A DNA stretch of 64,000 nt from Mesorhabditis belari (taxonomy: Eukaryota > Nematoda > Chromadorea > Rhabditida > Rhabditidae): NCBI GenBank assembly GCA_958450365.1, contig CAUEEP010000750.1:186001-250000 (forward strand). Direction: 5' to 3'. Below are positions 21,390 through 31,263 of the stretch, one piece after another. A program made the position numbers and the translations under genes. Every line of letters begins with the position of its first letter. Position 1 is the stretch's first letter. The notes beneath the pieces were generated by a model. It was not told the origin of the DNA, made no database searches, and worked only from the letters and a program-made list of their open reading frames with translations.

Positions 21390-22370
21390 TCCTTCTCAAA
21401 ACACAATTCAACCTTGTTTTACCAAGTTCAGAAATTCAGAAAGTCCATGTTTCCATGGCCTCTCTTTTCCTCCCTGTTCTCTTTGCCCATTTTTCCACTT
21501 TCGATTGCTACTTGTTGTTCTCCACGTCATTTCACTCTTTTGCTGAATACAGCTACTTCAGATCTTCCAAGGATAAAAAGGATCTTCTTTGTCGGTGGCC
21601 CGGAATATTGGCTTGACCAATAAGTCACGTGAAAGAAGGGAAATTTTAGTTTAGTTTAGTTGGTTCTCAGTGTTTACCAATAAAAGAAACAACATTATTA
21701 TTCTGGACTAACGACAAAGAAGATCCTTTTTTTAAACTCGTACAACATAAGGTGTCTCAGATGTTCTAGTGGAAGATCTAAAGTAGCTGTATTCAGCAAA
21801 AGAGTGAAATGACGCGGAGAACAACAAGTAGCAATCGAAAGCGGCAAAGAGAACAGGGAGGAAAAGAGAAGCCATGAAAAAATGGACTTTCTGAATTTCT
21901 GAACTTGACAAAACAACGATGAATTGTGTTTTGAGAAGGAGTGACATTGCCATACACGCCTTCGCCTTCCTTTTGCTTCAGATCTTCCACTAGGACATCT
22001 TCCACTGTTGTCCGAGTTTAAAAAAGGATCTTCTTTGTCGTTGGTCCAGAATAATAATGTTGTTTCTTTTATTGGTAAACACTGAGAGGCAACTAAACTA
22101 AACTAAAATTTCCTTTCTTTCATGTGACTTATTGGTCAACCCCAATATTCTGGACCAACGACAAAGAAGATCCTTTTTTAAACTCGTACAACATAAGGTG
22201 ACTCAGATTTTTGGAAGATCTAAAGTAGCTGTATTCAGCAAAAGAGTGAGATGACGTGGAGAACAACAAGTATGGGAAACAACAATCGAAAGTGGGGAAG
22301 GGGAAAAGATAACAGGGAGGAATAGAGAGGCCATGGAAACGCGACAGAGAAACGCGACAGAGAAATTGCG
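21390..22370. repeat. Nested inverted duplication with three arms
   Basis: About 200 bp at 21415-21620 (GAAATTCAGAAAGTCCATGT through GATCTTCTTTGTCG) recurs inverted at 21715-21945 and again inverted at 22160-22350. A short direct piece lies at 22020-22060 (AAAGGATCTTCTTTGTCG) and the joining loop is duplicated inverted at 21640-21715 and 22060-22150. It abuts the promoter side of the gene starting at 22480. Apparent ORFs here are short and mirror each other. Confidence 0.8.
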
Positions 22371-22479
22371 AAATCCCTTTTGGGACTAACCTTTTGTTAG
22401 ATCAATATTTTCTTTCATAATTGAATTTTTTACTTTACAAAATATCTATATTCACTATTGAATTTATTAATTTTTCATC

Positions 22480-25400
22480 ATGTTTCACAAATCGAAAGTC
22501 ATCAAGAAGAAAAGAACCCAGGAACTCTCGTTGAAAGCACGAATTGCCGAGGGGAAATTCGTTTGGAGAGATATGACCACCGTTTTCTCTGCCGAATGCA
22601 GTGGAGTATTTTTCGGAGATGCTGAGAGAACGGAAAAACTGATAGTAACTGGAGCTGGAGATTGGGAAATGTCCATTCAAAAGATTCCCATCCCCACATT
22701 TGACACAAGAGAGGAATTCGATCGATCCGTTTTAAACCCTGGGGAACAGTTGCCCGACGAACCAACGATTGAAGAGATCTATTTGGAAGATGCTCTCAAA
22801 ATGATCAATGTGATCGTTGAAGTGAACGTCGATTTCTATCGAGAGCATTTGGATGTCCTGGAAAAAGATCTCGATGCCGATTTAGACCTTCAACAATTGC
22901 AGTACTTTTTCAGTGAGTTTTTTAAACTAAAGTCTACAGGATTAGTGCTATTTTTTATTGAATTCTGGTGCACTCGAGTTTCGAAAATGATTCTTCAGTA
23001 TTTTCAAACAAAAATGAATATTTTCATCATCTTTAAACACGTTTTTAAATCAAATTCAAATCATTTTCTTAAGAACTTTCATTAAAAGATAACTTTGGCT
23101 TGTTCTCAGTCTGAGATTTAGTCCTAATCGTTTCTCAGCGTTCTTATTAATCAAATGGCTGTGTATTGATCTATTTTCTATTGATCAGTCTAAGATTGAT
23201 TAAGTTAAAAGCCTAAATCTAATTTTTCAGAGCTTTTTCTTGCTTTTTGTAGAAAAAAAATCGATCTATTGGGTTGTCCAGTTATGAATGCGCGTTTTTT
23301 ACTCGTTTGTTAATTTCTCAAGATACCGAAATCAAGAAAAAGATATATATGAGTATTATTCGAAAGCTGAAGATCTCCTCTACATTTTGATATAAAAAGT
23401 TTTTGAATTTGTTCGGCTTTTGGGCAAATCGACTGCACAGAAGAAGATGTGGCCAAAAAATGGAAGGGTGCCTTTGGATCAAGTTTTGGCTCCGCTCAAA
23501 TTGAGTTAACCGTTTGATGTTTGGCCAATAGATATATCAATACAATATTTTTAAAAATACAATAATTTCAGAGCATCTTTACTTTTCTTTTCTTTTCTGG
23601 ATGGTTATTTTGCACCATAAAACTTGAATAGCTAAGCTGGAATCAATTTTTTTCGAAAACGACCTCTCCCTTTGTGCAGAGTCAATTTCCCAAAAAGTTG
23701 AATGAATTCAAAAACTTTTTTATTCCAAAATGTAGAGGAGATCTTCAGCTTTCGAATGATAAATAACACTCATATACATCTGTTTGATATCTTGAGAATT
23801 TATAAAAGACTATATTCGAGTCTAGGTCCTTGGACCAATTCTATCAGGCCAACTCAAGCTGTAGAGCTTGACCTGTCTTGAATTTTGCTTTCAAAAGTGA
23901 GCAATGAATAGCACGACATCCAGAGTCGACTTCTAATTTATCCAGAAGCCAGATAAGGTCATTTTTGACCTAACTGGCTATAGGTTTAGCTTTTTGTAAC
24001 AATCTTGGCAGGGATTTTGATGGTTCCAAGTCGATTTTAATCATTCTTATCATTATTTTACACCATAAAACTTGAGGAATAGCTAAGCTGCAATGGTAGA
24101 GGAGATCTTCAGCTTGTGAATGATATACAGTGGTCCACAAATGTATTGTCCCATTGCCATCCAAAAGTTTCTTTCGCACGAAAATCTTGCAAAATAACGA
24201 TATTCCCAAATAGTGTAGGGTATTTTGCTTACCCATAATACTCTACTTTTCAGGATTATAAGATTTATCCGTATACATTGCAGAAAAATTAAAGTATAAA
24301 ACAAAAACAATAAGTTACTTAACAAATAGCTCCACAAAAGTAATGTCCCATTGATGTTTTCCTTGATTATCCTTTTTATTTTCGCTTTCTATGAACATTA
24401 AATGTATTTTATTTTATTATTTAGATGACTGGCAAGAAAAACCTTGACACTCCGAAGAAGCTCCGAATCGCCAAGGCCCGGGAAAATGGGATGCGGGAAA
24501 AGGATGTGGCCAACCTCTTCAATTGCTCGATAAGGACGGTGCGCCGCATTCTTTCTCAATCAAAAGTCTACCGAAACCTTCATCGAGGCCTCAAGAGTGG
24601 CCGACGACCAATCACAACCACAAAAGAAGATTGAGCCGTCATCCAAATGGTGAAAAGCGATCCTAACAAAACACCAACCGATGGAAGCCAAATGATGAGG
24701 GATCAATTTAACAAGGTTGTATCGCCGGAAACGATCAGACGACGATTAAATCAAGCTGGATTATATGCAAGAAGGGCTGCCCGTAAACCTCTGACAAATT
24801 CTAAGCACCGGAAGCAGCGCCTTGACTTTGCACGGACCTACCGAAGTTGGACGACACGTGATTGGGCGAAAGTATTATTTACCGATGAGACAAAAATCAA
24901 TTTATTTCACGCGGATGGAAACCATCTTATTCGGCGACCAACTGGAAAGCGATACGCACTCAAGTACATTCGGCCTAACGTGAAATTCAATGGTGGAAAC
25001 ATAATGTGTTGGGGTAAGAGCCTTTTTAGTATTTTGTCACCTGACTGTTTTTCTTTAGGAGCGATGTCACGAACTTCAGTAGGTCCATTAGTTCACGTCA
25101 ACTCAACGATGAATGCTGTGGCTTACAAGAATATTATGGAGACCCAAATGCTTCCCTTTGCCAATCAAACGATGCCTCCCGGATGGATGCTTTACCAGGA
25201 CAACGACCCGAAACACAAGTCGAGACTGATGATGGGACGGTTGGTGACACTTCAAAATGGTACCAGAGCTCGTCTGCCCGGATGGTTTTCGGCAAATCGT
25301 GTTAAATTGATCAATCCACCTCCCTACTCACCGGATCTCAATACAATTGAACATTTGTGGTCATTTGTGAAGTCGCGCCTCAAGGGAAAGGAATTCGATT

Positions 25401-26620
25401 CGAAGGCCGCCTTATGGATTCACATTCAACGTCTTTGGGCCACCATCCGCCCAAGTCTTTTGAAAAATCTCGTGGACTCCATGCCGGATCGACTCAATGA
25501 AGCGATAAAAGCAAAAGGAGGACCAACCAAATATTAATTTTTTGAAAAAATTGTTAATTCTTTGCAAATGGGACATTACTTTTGTGGAGCTATTTGTTAA
25601 GTAACTTATTGTTTTTGTTTTATACTTTAATTTTTCTGCAATGTATACGGATAAATCTTATAATCCTGAAAAGTAGAGTATTATGGGTAAGCAAAATACC
25701 CTACACTATTTGGGAATATCGTTATTTTGCAAGATTTTCGTGCGAAAGAAACTTTTGGATGGCAATGGGACAATACATTTGTGGACCACTGTATAACACT
25801 GATATACATCTGTTCGATATCTTGAGAAATTTACAAAATAGTAAAAACGCGCATTCATAACTGGAAAACCCAATAACTGATTTTTTGAAATTTTTTTCGT
25901 AAAATTTACTTTACATGCGTTCCAGGATAATGAAAAATAAGCAAATATTTGTGAAATTTACATTTTAATACCTCATTCCAGTGCCCAACGCTTTTCAGTA
26001 CACTACCCTAAAAGTAGCTGAACAAAAAGCTCTACTGTAACTGTATTCTTTCAAGGAATACTGTAGATTTCCACTATTTCATTGAACACTTTTATTTACT
26101 AATTGTAAAAAAACCGATCTATTAGCGACTCTAATTAAACCGAAAATTCTAGATTTTAAATTTTTATCTAATAAAGTTCAAAATTTGAAAATATTCTTCC
26201 CATTTTAGTTCAACGTTTTTTAAAACCAAAAAAATTGCATGCATGCATTGCAAAAGCAAAAAAGCTACAATTTAATAAAATCTCGAATCATTTCCCAAAC
26301 TCTACTTCTCTCGTATTCAAAGCTTTCGAAAAAGGTTTAATTTGCAACTCTCACTGCCCTTTCATTAAAATATTCAAGAAAAATACAATTTTTTTCACTT
26401 TTTTAATTCAGATGGACCAGGCAACGACCAAGAGTTGCTCTTCAAAGTCTTAACAAAACACGTCGAAGAGGAGATTCCCGAGATCGATCACAATCTGATC
26501 ACCTGGGAAAAACATTTGATGGTCTACGAGATGAGGATCGTGTTAAGAGATGGCAACACATGGCGGGCCACTTGTCGTCGTGGAGAGAACTATTTCCTTT
26601 TGTCTTTTGATACTTCGTGA
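22480..26620 (+). CDS. Uncharacterised protein, two exons, 213 aa
   Basis: Exon 1 is 22480-22912 (start MFHKSKVIKKKRTQELSL; donor GTGAGT) and exon 2 is 26412-26620 (after TTTTAATTCAG; ends LLSFDTS, stop TGA). The phase-1 junction gives 642 nt without a break, and AATAAA follows near 26640. The N terminus is basic. The middle is acidic (EPTIEEIYLEDALKMINVI, DVLEKDLDADLDLQQ), with helical potential. The C-terminal part is mixed (TWEKHLMVYEMRIVLRDG). No signal peptide or membrane span. Third-codon-position choice is gene-like. I do not recognise the family, and I infer a soluble intracellular protein. The 3.5-kb intron contains a nested transposon on the same strand. Confidence 0.7.
24128..25791 (+). 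mobile_element. Tc1-like transposon, 1664 bp, with about 230-bp inverted ends
   Basis: The ends start CAGTGGTCCACAAATGTATT and are flanked by TA (24126-24127 and 25792-25793). The left arm 24128-24360 and right arm 25560-25791 are almost identical when inverted. The transposase lies between them. Long ends plus a nearly open transposase indicate recent activity. Confidence 0.95.
24425..25537 (+). pseudogene. Tc1-like transposase with extended D-E spacing, one in-frame stop
   Basis: Helix-turn-helix N terminus at 24425-24631 (KKLRIAKARENGMREKDV), an in-frame TGA at 24632 (CGA to TGA change plausible), then the same frame to 25537 (ends AIKAKGGPTKY). An intron of about 46 nt (GTAAGAGC...TTTCTTTAG, near 25015-25060) interrupts after IMCWG. 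Catalytic motifs: LFTDETKINLF, LYQDNDPKHKS, PPYSPDLNTIEHLW. I count 49 residues between the second D and the E, against 34 in Tc1, because of about 15 extra residues (QNGTRARLPGWFSA region). The transposase at 45405-46512 has the same spacing and intron. Confidence 0.85.
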
Positions 26621-26684
26621 TTGGAGGCTATCATTGTGAATAAATCAGATGCGTCATTCGACTTTAAACCAGAAATACTAGGTT

Positions 26685-27690
26685 GAAGTAAAAGAATTTT
26701 CGCGTTTTAAAATCAAAGTCTAATCAAAATTCCTTTAGGTAACAATTTATTTGAAACAATAAGCACCATCGTTGTCTATAAAATCCCTCCAATGTTGCTT
26801 CAGATTGCGGATCTCCTCATCGAAGAACTCTTGATTCTGTGATTGAAAGTAGTCGGTCATCCAAATCTCCATGTCCCTATGTGGTTCGTCTTCAAGAGAC
26901 TCAATATCATCATCTATTTAATCATTTGGGTGTCACCGAAATCTATACAACTACCGTTACTGCATCTTATTTTATCAGGTTCAATGAAAGTGATCATTAA
27001 AATATTACACTGCACTAGATTGATGCAAAAGAGTTTTTGTTTTTCAAAATCAAAGTCTAAACAAAATTCTTTAGGTAAGAATTTATTCGAAACAATAAGC
27101 ACCATCGTTGTCTATAAAATCCCTCCAATGTTGCTTCAGATTGCGGATCTCCTCATCGAAGAACTCTTGATTCTGTGATTGAAAGTAGTCGGTCACTCAA
27201 ATCTCCATGTCCCTATGTGGTTCGTCTTCAAGAGATTCAATATCATCATCTATTTAATCATTTGGGTGTGTCACTCAAATCTCCATGTGCCTATGATTCA
27301 CTGATACTTGAATCTATAGGGTTAATAAAGATTTAAACGTCAAAGTGCCAGCTAGACATATACTAGGTTGATGCAAAAGAATTTTCGTTTTTTAAAATCA
27401 AAGTCTAACCAAAATTCTTTAGGTAAGAATTTATTCGAAACAATAAGCACCATCGTTGTCTATAAAATCCCTCCAATGTTGCTTCAGATTGCAAATCCCC
27501 TTATCGAAGAACTCTTGATTCTGTGATTGAAAGTAGTCGGTCACCCAAATCTCCATGTCCCTATGTGGTTCGTCTTCAAGAGATTCAATACCTTCTCGGA
27601 ATCGATTGGTAAACCAGAATTGGCAGGATTTTTCGGTCATAATCTGTTCTCCAAAAGCCGAACAAAGATCACAATGTGATTCGGCAGCGT
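26685..27690 (-). mobile_element. Three internally deleted mariner copies in tandem
   Basis: Copies start near 26685, 27018 and 27362 with GTTGATGCAAAAGAATTTTC-type ends. On the minus strand each encodes the mariner C terminus (DYFQSQNQEFFD, NLKQHWRDFIDNDGAY). In the last copy (27640-27431) this is fused after ESLEDEPHRDMEIW to N-terminal sequence, so the catalytic core is deleted. They are short non-autonomous derivatives. Confidence 0.75.
26911..27024 (+). pseudogene. Captured copy of srh/sri exon 1 edge
   Basis: Matches 15035-15152 (end of chemoreceptor exon 1, its donor CAGGTTCAATG and the following intron) at high identity but with a 2-nt deletion. It lies between two mariner derivatives, with the mariner end attached at the same point as in the gene's intron. 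A second scrap is at 27240-27268. Confidence 0.8.
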
Positions 27691-28180
27691 TTTTGCCGAA
27701 TCCTTGAGCTATCTATCAATGATTCATTGTTAGAAACACTCCTTGACCTGTTCCCTTGCTCAGGATTATTCTAAAGGTGATTTTTCTTGAACAAGTCAAG
27801 CCCAAGACTTACAGCTTGATCCTATTTATGGTAACTTTGCCAAGCTAGCTTGCGTGCCTCAATAGCTTAGTGGGAGAGCGTTAGGCTGAAGAGCTTCAGC
27901 TGTCTATTGATCGCCAGTTCAGTCCCATCTCAGGGCAATTTCCTTTTCCTTTTCTTTTTTCAATTTTCAATTCTTTTCCCATCTCAGGGCAATTTCCTTT
28001 TCTTTTCAGTTCAATTTTTGTCAATTCCATCTCCGATTTCAGTTCGAGCGTTGTTTAAGCCAAATTGGGTAAACAAAATAACGAATAATATACGAGTTTT
28101 CTTAATTTTTAAGTTAAATATCATATTTTCATATCATTCTTGAACATCTATCATCAATTTTTCTCGTTTTTTTTTGAAGA
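27691..28180. other. Spacer with a tRNA-Phe-like pseudogene
   Basis: 27852-27935 resembles a tRNA (TAGCTTAGTGGGAGAGCG, CTGAAGA loop with GAA, AGTTCAGTCCC). The anticodon stem and acceptor stem do not pair. CCCATCTCAGGGCAATTTCC is repeated at 27928 and 27980. The rest shows nothing. Confidence 0.4.
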
Positions 28181-28620
28181 ATGAGGTGACTACATCGAAT
28201 CTTTCAAGATCAGAAGGGATTTCCAAATCAACGATTGATTGGACCTCGAGGTGGACGTTTGGAGTTTCTAGAAGTGTGAAAAATCAATGATAGCTTTGGT
28301 TTACTGGAAAAGGGCTCTAATTGGGCTGGACCATCAGCCAGGCAAGGTAGGATCATAAGTCAAGTCCAGACCTGGATTCTGGCAGATCCAGCGACTTCTT
28401 ATTGGTAAGGCCAGCCAAAGCCAATAGCCAGACCCAGTTGCTTTGGTGATCAAGCCTGACCTGGCTTGGACCTGGGTTGGACTTGCATTGGACCTGGCTT
28501 GGACCTGGCTTGGACCTGGCTTGGACCTGGCTTGGGTTTGACTTGAGCCTGGCTTGGACCTGGCTTCTGTCCTGGCAAGGTAGGATCATAAGTCAAGTCC
28601 AGATCTGACAGATCCATCGA
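28180..28620 (-). pseudogene. Duplicate of a methyltransferase exon plus CCTGGCTTGG repeat
   Basis: 28275-28180 (minus) encodes TPNVHLEVQSIVDLEIPSD and FDVVTSFF, a second copy of the methyltransferase exon 30154-30024, breaking off at FF. The shared block continues through GGGCTGGACCATCAGCCAGG and a (CCTGGCTTGGA)n stretch, matching 30150-30470. It is a partial segmental duplication. Confidence 0.75.
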
Positions 28621-28834
28621 CTTCTTGTTTAAACCAAATTGGGTGAACAAAATACCGAATAATCTACTAGTTTTCTTAATTTTTAAGTTAAATATAATAT
28701 TTTCATATCATTCTTGAACATCTATTATCAATTTTTCCCGTTTTTTTTTTCATTTTAGGTAGAAATTTTGTATTTTCCTGACCATTCTCGTATGCTTTTT
28801 CTTGTTTTACAAATAAATTTTCATTTTTTCACAG

Positions 28835-29027
28835 CTTTTACAAAAATATCTTTTGGTGGATTGAGCAAATTGTGGAAAAACTCCGCACCGAACTCATTTT
28901 TACCCTCTTCGGAGACGATTGGAGAGAGAAAATCGATCTGGAAATTGACTTGAGTTTAAATGTAAGGTTTTTTGGTTTCAAATTAGCATTCAGGGTTTTA
29001 ACAATCGTTCATTTTTTCCAGGATTAA
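28835..29027 (+). CDS. Possible last two exons of an unidentified plus-strand gene
   Basis: 28835-28961 follows TTTTTTCACAG and ends at donor GTAAGG. It is open in the frame YKNIFWWIEQIVEKLRTELI...GDDWREKI. After TTTTTTCCAG the frame closes at GATTAA (29022-29027). No upstream exon in phase was found. The minus strand is also open here. The model converges with and overlaps the methyltransferase end by about 30 nt. Confidence 0.3.
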
Positions 29028-31230
29028 GAAATTTGAAAAGGAAACCTTCTCAAAACCGGCTTCTTCCAGGAATTCTTGATATGTTGACCGCAGCCACAAG
29101 TAGGCGCCCATTGAGACTTTGATTTCTGAAATAAAAAGTATTGAATCTGCTTGGAAATGAGAATTTTTGTAGTGTTAAACTGGGACTAGGCTAAGGCTTT
29201 GGCTAACGATAAGGACTGGTTAACTATAAGTACGATAAGTACATCAAAAGTACTGGCTAACTATAGGTACGATAAGTACAAGTACACCGAAAGTACTGGC
29301 TAACTATAAGTACGATAAGTACACCAAAAGTACTGGTTAACTATATGTACAATAAGTACACAAAAAGTACTGGCAGTATCAGTACGATAAGTACACCAAA
29401 AGTACTGGCTAACTAAAGACCAGCTCTCCTGCTTCTTTATCTTTATCGTTTTACAATTGCTTTCCAATCCAATTGCTAACATTATGAAGCTTGGCAGCAG
29501 GTTTTAGTTTGTGAAATTGGTCTAATTGAATGAAAACTAGCGGTTTAAGTACGGTATTTTGTCTAAATTTGATACTGTTGAGGGGAAACCATTCTACTTC
29601 AAATATTACAGTATTAAATAACGATTGATTACTGTAGAAGTTAAAGTAATGTTCTTCTTTTGCAATTGTTGCCTAAGTTATACAAAGATTTTCGATCACT
29701 GGCACCTACCATTTCCTTGATAAATGTTGATCTTTGCTGCTAAACCATCCTTGAAACCGGCACTTTCATCAAAAGACATACCAATTCCTGATGGGTTTTG
29801 TTGTACAAAAATTCAGAAAATTTATGTAATATTGGATTTAATCCAATATTGCATAAAGCCATTTTTCTCAAATCTCACCAAATTTTAAAGCCTCATCCCT
29901 TGGCCATTCAAAGCCAGCCTCAAAATTAGGAAAGCAGGCGATCAATGTGCCTCCACTTTTTAGAAGACAACTCAAGTTGTGAATTGCCTAAAACTTCGGT
30001 TTTTAGAAAAAGCATATCCCAACCTTTCTCAAATCCTCTCTTTTATTGATAAAATGGAGAACAAAGATTGAGGTAACCACATCGAATTTTTCAATATCAG
30101 AAGGGATTTTCAAATCAACGATTGATTGGACCTCGAGGTGGACGTTGGGGGTTTCTAGAAGTGTGAAAAATCAATGATAGCTTTGGTTTACTGGAAAAGT
30201 GCTCTAATTGGGCTGGACCATCAGCCAGGCAAGGTAGGATCATAAGTCAAGTCCAGATCTGGATTCTGGCAGATCCAGCGACTTCTTATTGGTAAGGCCA
30301 GCCAAAGTCAATAGCCAGACCCAGTTGCTTTTGTGATCAAGCCTGACCTGGCTTGGACCTGGGTTGGATTTGCATTGGACCTGGCTTGGACCTGGCTTGG
30401 GTCTGACTTGAGCCTGGTTTGGCCCTGGCTTGGACTTGGCTTTGGCCTTGCCTGATCTGATCTGATCCGGAATTACTTTTTAGATCAACCTACTGGGCAA
30501 GTACTCCTTCGCTTCATCAATCATCTCCACTGAATTGTCGATTCCAAAAATGAACGAAGCACCCCATTCCAGGAATCTTTTTGTATGGAAGCCTAAAAGG
30601 ATTCTATGAAAACCGTTTCTAAATTAGTTCTGACTATCAGTTCTTCAAAAGGTAGTAAAAATTTTCAACCTAAACTTGTTACTTAAGTAGATCAGATGTT
30701 CAATATTTATCGGAAACAATAGATTGCTGTTTAGAGCTCATTTTGTCCAAGTTAAATGCTAAAAAGGAAACAGACTTATCAATACGCTCAACGTTAACAA
30801 GTTTAAGTTACTTTTTTTCAAAATTATTGCTTTTTGCTTGCCCAGAAACACTTGTGGAAAGTGGCTACTGGGAAAAGTTGAGTTTCTCACAGACTCTCGT
30901 TAAGTTTTCTTGGAAAAATCAAAACTGAAATGTGATTTTAACATTTTTAATGTCTCATAGCTTCCAAAAAAATGTTAAATAATGATAACTTTCTTTTCAT
31001 TAAACAAAAATAACTAGAACCTGACTCTTTTCAATAAAATTTCGCGATCAATTTCCAATGAATCGATTTTGAAATAGCAAATTTATTAAACTGTAAAATT
31101 AAACTTTATTTAAACCCTTTAAAAGGGGTTTTTTTGCGGATTTTTTTTAAAAAAAAATTTTTTTTTTGGGGGAAAGGATTTGGGGCTCAAAAGGGAAAAA
31201 AAAATTTTAAAAATTTTTTTGGGGGAGAAC

Positions 31231-31263
<33 letters not shown>

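Larger units (their letters stand above)
23269..25873. mobile_element. Palindromic Tc1/mariner-type element hosting a second transposon
   Basis: Ends TTGGGTTGTCCAGTTATGAA and inverted GGAAAACCCAA lie next to TA (23267-23268 and 25874-25875). The element's own sequence is largely an inverted repeat (GCTGAAGATCTCCTCTACAT at 23360 and inverted near 23740). It is split at about 24126 by the Tc1-like transposon. No ORF of its own is visible. Confidence 0.8.

Noticed and set aside
21414..22005. Several 70-codon ORFs in both orientations
   Set aside because: They are the same sequence in the arms of an inverted duplication; no splice context or codon bias.
28353..28650. Minus-strand ORFs rich in Pro/Ser/Gln (PSQVQARSKP)
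   Set aside because: They translate the CCTGGCTTGGA simple repeat, which is duplicated at 30330-30450.
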